Assembly: GCA_030637205.1 (NCBI GenBank)
Contig: DAOVVL010000119.1
Span: forward strand, 1-6,541
Direction of reading: 5' to 3'
Length of the DNA stretch: 6,541 bases
Origin: Thalassospiraceae bacterium
GTDB lineage: Bacteria; Pseudomonadota; Alphaproteobacteria; Rhodospirillales; Magnetovibrionaceae
Below are positions 1 to 5,957 of the stretch, piece after piece; positions within the stretch are counted from its first letter, which is position 1; each line of letters opens with the position of its first letter. Made by a program: the position numbers and the translations under genes. The notes below the pieces were generated by a model. That model did no database searches. It had not been told where the DNA came from and saw only the letters and a program-made list of their open reading frames with translations.

Positions 1-240
1 CCCACTTGCATTACTAAAGTGCGCAGATGCTTCGTAGCTTGGCTTCACAAAATCATTCATTTCATGACATGACGTGCAAAACTCATTTGTGCTGGTGGCT
101 TCGAGAACGCCACCGGATGCAAAAACACCCACCATGCCGATTAGGATTCCGCCAAACACAGCCAAACCCATCGGCCCGAAAGCTTTACGAAGCCATCCGC
201 CGCGCGGTTTGTTTTCTGAACTTTGTTCGGGTGTTGTCAT
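1..240 (-). CDS. NapC/NirT-family multiheme cytochrome c, N-terminal part (cut by window edge)
   Basis: These are the first 80 codons of a membrane-anchored cytochrome c that continues beyond the left edge. The protein begins MTTPEQSSENKPRGGWLRKA, followed by one hydrophobic helix at about residues 21-43 that would anchor it in the inner membrane with the haem domain in the periplasm. The first haem site is CTSCHEM at residues 55-61. The CxxCHxM form, preceded by TNEF and followed by a Tyr/Ser/His-rich stretch ending in HFSNASG, is typical of haem 1 in the NapC/NirT/NrfH family, which pass electrons from quinol to periplasmic reductases. The ATG at 238-240 was chosen because the hydrophobic anchor follows at the usual distance; the G-run about 10 bases upstream is only a modest ribosome binding site, and the frame stays open upstream to a TAA near 325. 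Haem number and partner enzyme cannot be seen, so NapC, NirT, NrfH or a TorC-like N-terminus are all possible. It is probably a separate transcription unit from fdh-mobB. Confidence 0.85.
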   Translation of the reverse strand, partial: MTTPEQSSENKPRGGWLRKAFGPMGLAVFGGILIGMVGVFASGGVLEATSTNEFCTSCHEMNDFVKPSYEASAHFSNASG

Positions 241-327
241 TTGAAAAATGCCCCCGCAGCACAGCGACTTAACCGGAAAGCTTGTGCCCGACGAAGCCAA
301 TATATCCGTGGTTCGCAGCAACGCTTA

Positions 328-356
328 ATTGTACACCGATTTTAGTATAAAATAAA
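328..356 (-). promoter_or_regulatory. Candidate sigma70-like promoter for the cytochrome c gene
   Basis: On the minus strand a TACAAT hexamer (328-333, one mismatch to TATAAT) lies 17 bases downstream of TTTATT (351-356, three matches to TTGACA). A second -10-like hexamer, TATACT, overlaps at 344-349 without a good -35. The stretch from about 328 to 372 is much more AT-rich than the rest of the window and sits between mobB and the cytochrome gene. A start here would leave an untranslated leader of roughly 80 bases. This is inferred from sequence resemblance only. Confidence 0.3.
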
Positions 357-376
357 GTGCATATAAATAAGCTGCT

Positions 377-420
377 GGAAATTCGGCATGTTAAACTCAC
401 ATAAACGCCCTGGAATTTCC
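377..420 (-). terminator. Inverted repeat at the mobB stop codon, possible weak terminator or operator
   Basis: Two perfect 8-base arms, GGAAATTC (377-384) and GAATTTCC (413-420), face each other. The pairing can continue as GGC (385-387) with GCC (407-409) if three bases bulge out, leaving a 19-base loop. The outer arm begins on the last base of the mobB TAG stop codon. Downstream on the minus strand the sequence is AT-rich but has no clean T-run, so this is not a textbook intrinsic terminator. Its place between two units supports a boundary role, but an operator for the next gene is equally possible. Confidence 0.3.
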
Positions 421-965
421 TACTCGGCCGCATCATCCAAAACGCTGGGGCTGGATGGCACTGCCTTGAGATGAGAAATGATGTGATCGGCAACGGCGCT
501 CACATCATCCAGGTCCAATACCGGAATGGCAAGGCCGGGGATAGCTTGGTCACTGGCAACGGCAACCACCGTTGGGTCATCGGATGCCAGCAGCTGTTTT
601 CCCAGTGATGGGCGGCTAACCTCAAGCTTGTCATGGTGTGAACGTTTGAAACCTTCGATCAGCAAAATATCCACGTCCGACATACGACCAATCAGCTCAT
701 CCATATCGAACTCGGGCTCATCCCTTAATTCGCGTTGCAGCACCCAGCGTTTGGATGATGCAACCATCACTTCCCTGGCCCCGGATTCACGGTGGCGGTA
801 GGAATCCTTGCCGGGTTGGTCCATGTCGAAATTGTGATGGGTGTGCTTCATGGTCGAAACCGAGAAGCCCCGTCGTTTTAATTCTGGAATGAGCTTAATC
901 AGCAGTTCCGTCTTACCGCTACCGCTCCACCCGACTATTCCAAATATGTTCATCTGTCCACTCAC
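420..965 (-). CDS. mobB: MobB, molybdopterin guanine dinucleotide biosynthesis GTP-binding protein
   Basis: This is a 181-residue MobB-type P-loop protein, which supports attachment of GMP to molybdopterin (catalysed by MobA) in making the MGD cofactor used by formate dehydrogenase; it acts in the cytoplasm. The Walker A motif GWSGSGKT is at residues 12-19. A conserved stretch follows, with KHTHHNFDMD at 40-49 and GKDSYRHRESGA at 52-63, and a Walker B-like strand LLIEGFK at 101-107. The length is normal for a stand-alone MobB. The start is taken as GTG at 963-965, which overlaps the fdhC stop as GTGA and suggests translational coupling; the ATG at 951-953 (residue 5) is an equally reasonable start and leaves the P-loop intact. 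Being last in the operon fits a supply role for the bis-MGD cofactor of FdhA. No mobA or fdhD gene is visible in the window. Confidence 0.93.
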   Translation of the reverse strand: MSGQMNIFGIVGWSGSGKTELLIKLIPELKRRGFSVSTMKHTHHNFDMDQPGKDSYRHRESGAREVMVASSKRWVLQRELRDEPEFDMDELIGRMSDVDILLIEGFKRSHHDKLEVSRPSLGKQLLASDDPTVVAVASDQAIPGLAIPVLDLDDVSAVADHIISHLKAVPSSPSVLDDAAE

Positions 966-2065
966 TCGCCTGCTTGTTCAGAAGTATGTTCACCACTGCC
1001 AATACCCAGTTCATCCGCCCACAGGCTGTGATGTTCACGGGCCCAGTTTTCATCGACATCGCCGGAATACATGGAATCAAACGCGCCTTCCATACCGATG
1101 GTGCCAAGGTAGATATGGCCAAACATGATAATGACCAGACCCAGCGCCACCAGCGAATGCCACAGCAACGCCAGTTGCGTTTCCTGCAACACGGTCAGGT
1201 CGGTGGGCAAGCCAAGGCCGAATACATTCAAAAACGCAAAGGTGCCAGAGAACAGTGAAATTTCATACGGCATCAACAAGGCAAGCCCGGTCAGGCTGAT
1301 CGAAATACCGCCGAAAAATACCACCCAATAGACAATCTTTTGCCCGGCATTAAATTTGCGCGCCGGAATATGTTGGCCCGTTTTCGACAACATACCGCCC
1401 AAGCGTGCCATCCACTTAACATCGGTACTATCGGGGATGTTATTTTTGAACCACAACACAATCAACAACACCACACCCACCATGAAGGCAAAGCCAACCC
1501 AGTCGTGGGTGAATTTTCCAAAATAGGTGATGGCGCCAAATGCGTCCGCGCCCAGTATCGGCTTTAATACGTAGCGGCCATACATCACGTTCAACCCGGT
1601 CAGGCCCAGCCACACAAACGAAATGGCGGTCAGCCAGTGAGAGAAACGTTCAAACAGGGCAAAGCGCACAACCGTTTTGCCGCTCATGCCGCTTTCAACC
1701 TTGATTTTACCGCGATACGCAAAATATGCCGCCAACACGACCAGCATGCCCAGCATGCCCCAGCCGCCTAAGCTGGAAAGTGCGCCATTTTTAAACAGCC
1801 GCCAGTCCTCACCGGAACTGTTGATCATCACGGCAGCATTTTGATCGGTGATCGTGACCTTACCGGCTGCCCCGTGGCGCACATCGCGCCAGAAATCGCT
1901 GTCGTTTTTGTTGCCAAGCACATCGCCTGGCACATTGCCGGAGCTTTGCGCATACGCAGGTGCGTCCAGGGTAATTGAGCCGCTCAACCCCCACGCGCCG
2001 CCCAGCGCCACCAGTAACGCAACGGCCAAGACACGGAAGCTTCGATTGATCATTTGTTTTCTCAT
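962..2065 (-). CDS. fdhC: Formate dehydrogenase gamma subunit, cytochrome b (FdhC)
   Basis: This 367-residue subunit anchors the complex in the inner membrane and passes electrons from FdhB through two b haems to the quinone pool. Residues 1-40 look like a Sec signal peptide, with a hydrophobic core at about 12-28 and likely cleavage after AYA at 37-39. A soluble stretch of about 60 residues follows, including DFWRDVRHG (57-65) and EDWRLFKNG (86-94). Hydrophobic helices lie at about 101-117, 142-163, 189-206, 246-266 and 298-321. Likely haem ligands are H143 (ERFSHW), H187 (KFTHDW), H303 (LLWHS) and H317 (FGHIYLG); the 14-residue spacing of the last two matches E. coli FdnI. It is longer than FdnI because of the exported N-terminal part, a form common among proteobacterial gamma subunits. 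The start is uncertain between the ATG codons at 2063-2065 and 2051-2053, since neither has a strong ribosome binding site. The stop overlaps mobB. Confidence 0.93.
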   Translation of the reverse strand: MRKQMINRSFRVLAVALLVALGGAWGLSGSITLDAPAYAQSSGNVPGDVLGNKNDSDFWRDVRHGAAGKVTITDQNAAVMINSSGEDWRLFKNGALSSLGGWGMLGMLVVLAAYFAYRGKIKVESGMSGKTVVRFALFERFSHWLTAISFVWLGLTGLNVMYGRYVLKPILGADAFGAITYFGKFTHDWVGFAFMVGVVLLIVLWFKNNIPDSTDVKWMARLGGMLSKTGQHIPARKFNAGQKIVYWVVFFGGISISLTGLALLMPYEISLFSGTFAFLNVFGLGLPTDLTVLQETQLALLWHSLVALGLVIIMFGHIYLGTIGMEGAFDSMYSGDVDENWAREHHSLWADELGIGSGEHTSEQAGE

Positions 2066-2102
2066 TGGATGCCCAGTTGTTCCAGGTCCACTTAGGTTAT
2101 TG

Positions 2103-2151
2103 AAAAGCCGGGAGCAAACCGCTCAGGCGGGACGGGCCAAACACCCGCCCC
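2103..2151 (-). promoter_or_regulatory. Tandem GC-rich hairpins in the fdhB-fdhC gap
   Basis: The 102-base gap between fdhB and fdhC holds two potential RNA hairpins. The first pairs 2144-2151 with 2129-2136 in an 8-base stem with one G-U pair and a 7-base loop. The second pairs GAGC (2121-2124) with GCTC (2112-2115) around a 5-base loop, and is followed on the transcript by CCGGC and then TTTT (2103-2106). Possible roles are partial termination that sets fdhAB above fdhC, or a stabilising or processing element between cistrons. No protein-coding frame here is convincing. The stems are seen directly; their function is inferred. Confidence 0.4.
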
Positions 2152-2167
2152 AACCCTAAACCGTTTG

Positions 2168-2764
2168 TTATTGCCCCGCTTTCGTCTGATAAGCGGTACC
2201 CCAGCCCCATGCACCGGAACCGAAGCCACGCGATACGATACGTTCACGGTAAATATCGCTGACCGTGTTGCCATCGCCCGCCAGCAATGCCTTGGTTGCG
2301 CACATTTCAGCACACAGCGGCAATTTGCCTTCGGCCAGACGGTTGGCGCCATACTTCTGGTATTCGGCATCGGAATTATCGGCTTCCGGACCGCCATTAC
2401 AGAAGGTGCACTTATCCATCTTGCCGCGTGAGCCAAAGTTGCCCGCTTGCGGGAACTGCGGCGCACCGAACGGACATGCAAAGAAGCAGTAACCGCACCC
2501 AATGCAAAGATCCTTGGAGTGCAGAACCACGCCTTGTTCGGTGGAATAGATGCAATCGACCGGACAAACCGCAATACACGGGGCATCCGAACAATGCATA
2601 CAAGCCACCGACACCGAGCGTTCACCCGGCTTACCGTCGTTGATGGTGACGACCCGGCGGCGATTGATGCCCCACGGGACTTCATTCTCGTTTTTACACG
2701 CCGTAACGCAGCCATTGCACTCAATGCAGCGTTCGGAGTCGAGAAGGAATTTCATACGTGCCAT
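2168..2764 (-). CDS. fdhB: Formate dehydrogenase beta subunit, four [4Fe-4S] ferredoxin-like (FdhB)
   Basis: This 198-residue iron-sulfur subunit carries electrons from FdhA to FdhC. It has sixteen cysteines in four cluster sets: C13/C16/C19/C23, C55/C58/C63/C67, C87/C90/C93/C97 and C119/C122/C151/C155, plus an extra C71 in CPVDCIY. The wide last pair of sets is the usual arrangement in FdnH/DmsB-type subunits. It has no signal peptide, so it should cross the membrane together with FdhA using FdhA's Tat leader. It is much shorter than E. coli FdnH (about 294 residues) and has no C-terminal hydrophobic helix; it ends shortly after a Gly/Trp-rich tail (GFGSGAWGWGT, 180-190). It resembles the short beta subunits annotated as FDH3 type. 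The ATG at 2762-2764 is supported by AGGGAGG at 2774-2780, and the gap to fdhA is 20 bases. Confidence 0.95.
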   Translation of the reverse strand: MARMKFLLDSERCIECNGCVTACKNENEVPWGINRRRVVTINDGKPGERSVSVACMHCSDAPCIAVCPVDCIYSTEQGVVLHSKDLCIGCGYCFFACPFGAPQFPQAGNFGSRGKMDKCTFCNGGPEADNSDAEYQKYGANRLAEGKLPLCAEMCATKALLAGDGNTVSDIYRERIVSRGFGSGAWGWGTAYQTKAGQ

Positions 2765-2784
2765 TTTCTATATCCTCCCTATCC

Positions 2785-5652
2785 TCACGCTGGCTCAATA
2801 CGGCACAACGTGGTTTTGGTTTCCTGCATTTGCGTTACTGAATCGTACCCGTAAGTGCCGCACATATTGGCTGCTTCACCCAGTACGTACGGATCGGTTC
2901 CCGGCGGGTACTTGTCCCTGAGCGATTTGCCCTGCCAATGGCCACCGAAGTGGAACGGCATGAACACAACGCCTGGCGCGACCCGGTCAGTGACCATGCA
3001 CTTGATCAGGACCTTGCCGCCTTCGGGGCTGTGCAACCACATGTCGGCGCCATCGCGGATGCCGGAATTGTTGGCATCGCGTGGATTGACCTCGCAGAAC
3101 ATGTCGGGCTGCAATTCAGCCAGCCACTTGTTGGAACGGCTTTCGTCACCGCCGCCTTCGTATTCAACCAAGCGCCCGGTCGTAAGAATGGTCGGGAATT
3201 CCTTGGAGAAGTCGTTCTTCTGGATCGACCAATACTTCGTCGGTAAACGGTAGGCCTGTTTGTCATCGTACGTTCTGTACTTGGGCAGAAGGTCACGGCG
3301 CGGCGTATAAAGCGGCTCACGGTGCAACGGGATTGGATCGGGGAACGTCCACACGAAGGTGCGCGCCTTGGCATTGCCGAACGGTGCGCAACCGTGCTTG
3401 ATCGCAACCCGCTGGATACCGCCCGAAAGGTCGGTCTTCCAGTTCGATTTGTCGCCAACAGCCTTGGCCATCGTGGCCTTTTCCGCAGCCGTCAAATCGT
3501 TGTACCAACCCAGTTTCTTGAGCATGGCCACCGTGAATTCCGGATAGCCATCCTTGATCTCTGAGCCGACCGAGTACGAACCTTCGGCGAGCAGATTTTC
3601 GCCATCCTTCTCGACACCATAACGGGCGCGGAAAGTCAGGCCGCCTTTGGCAATCGATTTCGAAGGATCATAAAGCACCGGCGTGCCGGGATGGCCCATA
3701 TCGGCTGTGCCCCAGCAGGGCCACGGCAGACCGTAATATTCGCCATCGCATGGGCCGCCGTTTGCCAACAACGTGGTTCTGTCAAACGTGTGCTTGTTGG
3801 CCAACTGCTTTTTCATGCGTTCCGGTGATTGGCCGGTATAGCCGATGGTCCACATGCCCTTATTGAACTCGCGGGTAATGTCTTCGACCAGCGGTTCTTC
3901 GCCATTAAGCTTGATATTTTTGAAGAACTCTTTGGCGAAACCCAGTTTCTTGGCAAATTTGGCCATGATGGTGTGATCGGGTAGCGATTCATACATTGGA
4001 TCGACGACCTTTTCGCGCCATTGCAACGAACGGTTCGATGCCGTAACCGAGCCATAGGTTTCAAACTGGGTTGAAGCCGGCAGCACATAAACGCCGTCGG
4101 TACGATCAGGGATCACGGCCGCAAATGTCGGCACTGGATCAATGACAACCATCAAATCCAGTTTTTCCATCGCCGTTTTCATTTCCGGCATGCGGGTCTG
4201 CGAGTTAACCGCATGACCCCACAGAACCATGGCGCGGACGTTTTCGGGCTGGTCGATATTGTCCTTGTCTTCAAGAACACCATCAATCCAGCGCGATACC
4301 GGAATACCGGCCGACTGCATCAGTTTTTCAGATGCAAAGCGCCCCTTCATATAATCGTAAGGCACATCCCATACACGGCTCCAATGGCTCCATGCACCTT
4401 TTGAAAGGCCATAGTAACCGGGCAGCGAGTGCGACAGGATGCAGAAATCGGTTGCGCCCTGCACGTTGTCATGACCGCGGAAGATGTTTGTTCCGCCGCC
4501 CTGAACGCCCATGTTGCCCAACGCCAGTTGCAAGATGCAATACGCCCGGGTGTTGTTGTTGCCGTTATGGTGCTGGGTACCGCCCATGCACCACACGACC
4601 GTGCCGGGGCGGTTGTTCGCCATCAAGCGCGCTACGCGTTTCAGCTGTTCACCGGGAACGCCGGTAACCAGTTCGGTTTCTTCCGGGTTCCACTTGTCAA
4701 TTTCCTTGCGCACCCGATCCAGACCCCAAACGCGTTTGCGAATGAACTCTTTATCTTCCCAGCTGTTATCAAAGATATGCCAAAGAATGCCCCAGATCAG
4801 GGCCACGTCAGTACCGGGACGAAAGCGCACGAACTCGTCCGCATGCGCCGCGGTGCGCGTGTAACGCGGATCACAGACGATCAGCGGTGCGTTGTTCTCT
4901 TCCTTGGCTTTCAAGATGTGCTGAACCGCAACCGGGTGGGCTTCTGCCGGGTTTGACCCGATCAGGAAAATGGCTTTCGAATTGTGAATATCGTTGAACG
5001 AATTCGTCATCGCGCCATAGCCCCAGGTGTTGGCAACGCCAGCAACCGTGGTCGAGTGACAGATACGCGCCTGGTGATCGCCGTTGTTGGAACCCCAGAA
5101 AGCGTAAAATTTACGGAACAGATAGGACTGCTCGTTCGAGAACTTGGCCGAACCCAGCCAGTAAACGCTATCGGGGCCGGACTTGGCGCGAATGTCGAGC
5201 ATCTTGTCGCCGATCTCGTCGATGGCCTGATCCCAAGATACTTTCTTCCACTTGCCGCCTTCCAGTTTCATCGGATAGCGCAGGCGCCGCTCGTTATGGG
5301 CGTGTTCGCGAACACTGGCGCCCTTGGCGCAATGGCTGCCGAGATTAAACGGGCTGTCGAAATCCGGTTCCTGACCGGTCCACACGCCGTTGACGACCTC
5401 TGCCTTGACACCACAGCCGACTGAGCAATGGGTGCAAACCGAGGATTTTATTTCAGCGGGCGAAGCGGCGGGGTTGGCTTGAGCTTTTTTTGCCATCCCC
5501 AGCGGTAGCGCACCGGCAAGTGCAGCCCCACCAGCAGCGAGACCCGCGCCCCTTAGGAAGCCGCGACGATCAATGGCGCCGCCCAGCGACTTGTTCAAAG
5601 ATTTTGCCAGTCTTGGGCGAGCGGCGGAGCGTTCTGATTTCTTGATCAACAT
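2785..5652 (-). CDS. fdhA: Formate dehydrogenase catalytic alpha subunit, Tat-exported, cysteine form (FdhA)
   Basis: This 955-residue enzyme oxidises formate to CO2 at a Mo or W centre held by two pyranopterin guanine dinucleotides. A Tat signal with a long basic n-region precedes DRRGFLRG (28-35) and a hydrophobic stretch, with probable cleavage after AQA (57-59), so the enzyme faces the periplasm. One [4Fe-4S] cluster is bound by C73, C76, C80 and C108, and K110 lies where electrons pass to the pterin. The catalytic site is ARICHS (195-200): C198 sits at the selenocysteine position of E. coli FdhF, followed by H199. R392 in FRGHDNVQG, 194 residues on, corresponds to FdhF R333. A molybdopterin dinucleotide-binding domain fills about 819-940. 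The ATG at 5650-5652 has GGGAGGAG eight bases upstream (5661-5668), partly inside the preceding gene's end. The metal cannot be told from sequence. The substrate call is strong because active-site residues, subunit set and neighbours agree. Confidence 0.97.
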   Translation of the reverse strand: MLIKKSERSAARPRLAKSLNKSLGGAIDRRGFLRGAGLAAGGAALAGALPLGMAKKAQANPAASPAEIKSSVCTHCSVGCGVKAEVVNGVWTGQEPDFDSPFNLGSHCAKGASVREHAHNERRLRYPMKLEGGKWKKVSWDQAIDEIGDKMLDIRAKSGPDSVYWLGSAKFSNEQSYLFRKFYAFWGSNNGDHQARICHSTTVAGVANTWGYGAMTNSFNDIHNSKAIFLIGSNPAEAHPVAVQHILKAKEENNAPLIVCDPRYTRTAAHADEFVRFRPGTDVALIWGILWHIFDNSWEDKEFIRKRVWGLDRVRKEIDKWNPEETELVTGVPGEQLKRVARLMANNRPGTVVWCMGGTQHHNGNNNTRAYCILQLALGNMGVQGGGTNIFRGHDNVQGATDFCILSHSLPGYYGLSKGAWSHWSRVWDVPYDYMKGRFASEKLMQSAGIPVSRWIDGVLEDKDNIDQPENVRAMVLWGHAVNSQTRMPEMKTAMEKLDLMVVIDPVPTFAAVIPDRTDGVYVLPASTQFETYGSVTASNRSLQWREKVVDPMYESLPDHTIMAKFAKKLGFAKEFFKNIKLNGEEPLVEDITREFNKGMWTIGYTGQSPERMKKQLANKHTFDRTTLLANGGPCDGEYYGLPWPCWGTADMGHPGTPVLYDPSKSIAKGGLTFRARYGVEKDGENLLAEGSYSVGSEIKDGYPEFTVAMLKKLGWYNDLTAAEKATMAKAVGDKSNWKTDLSGGIQRVAIKHGCAPFGNAKARTFVWTFPDPIPLHREPLYTPRRDLLPKYRTYDDKQAYRLPTKYWSIQKNDFSKEFPTILTTGRLVEYEGGGDESRSNKWLAELQPDMFCEVNPRDANNSGIRDGADMWLHSPEGGKVLIKCMVTDRVAPGVVFMPFHFGGHWQGKSLRDKYPPGTDPYVLGEAANMCGTYGYDSVTQMQETKTTLCRIEPA

Positions 5653-5669
5653 AATGCCAACTCCTCCCT

Positions 5670-5864
5670 TTAAAACTTGGTTGTTTCGTAATAGGTGCGA
5701 ATGTGCTCGGTTTCCCGATAGCCGGCACTTGACTTGGGCTCTGGCGAAGCTGCCTCAGCCTCTTTCTTTGGCACAACAGCCAGTGCTGCGGCGACGCTTG
5801 CCACACCGGCAACTTTCAGGAAGTCGCGACGGGGAAGTTCTGCGTTGTCCTTCTTGTCAGTCAT
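5670..5864 (-). CDS. Small Tat-signal protein of the formate dehydrogenase region
   Basis: This is a 64-residue protein made almost entirely of a Tat leader and a short tail. PRRDFLKVAG at residues 11-20 is a good twin-arginine motif, followed by the hydrophobic core VASVAAALAVV (21-31) and possible cleavage in AEAAS (36-40). Only about 25 residues would remain, ending GYRETEHIRTYYETTKF (48-64). Small Tat proteins of this size with a similar Tyr/Glu/His tail occur beside formate dehydrogenase genes in many proteobacteria (the 'formate dehydrogenase region TAT target' family, recalled from knowledge). Their role is not established; help with export or assembly of FdhA, or a small accessory subunit, are possibilities. 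The start is set at the ATG at 5862-5864 because GGAGG (5870-5874) lies five bases upstream; in-frame ATGs further up (5876 and 5900) lack this support. The gap to fdhA is 17 bases. Confidence 0.85.
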   Translation of the reverse strand: MTDKKDNAELPRRDFLKVAGVASVAAALAVVPKKEAEAASPEPKSSAGYRETEHIRTYYETTKF

Positions 5865-5957
5865 TTTCGCCTCCATTTCCGGCCTGATCGGCCTCGTCAA
5901 AACATTTGAACAATCTGTCTCAAAACTGTCTTGGTTGGATGCTTTATTAGGACAGCT
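5865..5957 (-). promoter_or_regulatory. Gap between chaperone and small Tat gene, with a short dyad
   Basis: This 93-base stretch has no gene. It contains a perfect 5-base dyad, TCAAA/TTTGA around a 3-base centre (5897-5909), a repeated GACAG eleven bases apart on the minus strand just upstream of it, and GGCC-GATCA-GGCC, a weak four-pair hairpin (about 5881-5893). It also carries the GGAGG site of the small Tat gene. There is no convincing FNR, CRP or sigma54 consensus and no clear sigma70 pair, so a promoter or operator inside the operon is only a possibility. Confidence 0.2.

Noticed and set aside
27..272. 81-codon plus-strand frame at the left edge
   Set aside because: It is antisense to the cytochrome c gene, whose hydrophobic anchor and CxxCHxM haem site are clear on the minus strand.
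269..493. 74-codon minus-strand frame over the mobB 3' end and following gap
   Set aside because: It starts inside mobB in another frame, has no ribosome binding site or known motif, and is unlikely to be a gene.
2062..2091. Nine-codon GTG frame ending as ATGA over the fdhC start
   Set aside because: It would be a neat coupled leader peptide, but there is no ribosome binding site before the GTG and its composition shows no regulatory codon run.
2092..2724. 210-codon minus-strand frame overlapping fdhB
   Set aside because: It is a frame-shifted shadow of fdhB, rich in Arg and Ser with no family motifs, while fdhB carries all four cluster motifs in its own frame.
3006..3458. 150-codon minus-strand frame inside fdhA
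   Set aside because: It is an alternative frame of the fdhA C-terminal region with low-complexity Arg/Ser/Pro composition; FdhA is intact through the same bases.
4429..4956. 175-codon open frame on the plus strand
   Set aside because: It lies wholly antisense to fdhA, shows no recognisable domain, and is explained by the codon bias of the real gene.
5865..5900. Longer start (76 residues) for the small Tat protein
   Set aside because: The longer form adds 12 residues with no ribosome binding site; GGAGG five bases before the ATG at 5864 and the normal length of the leader favour the shorter form.
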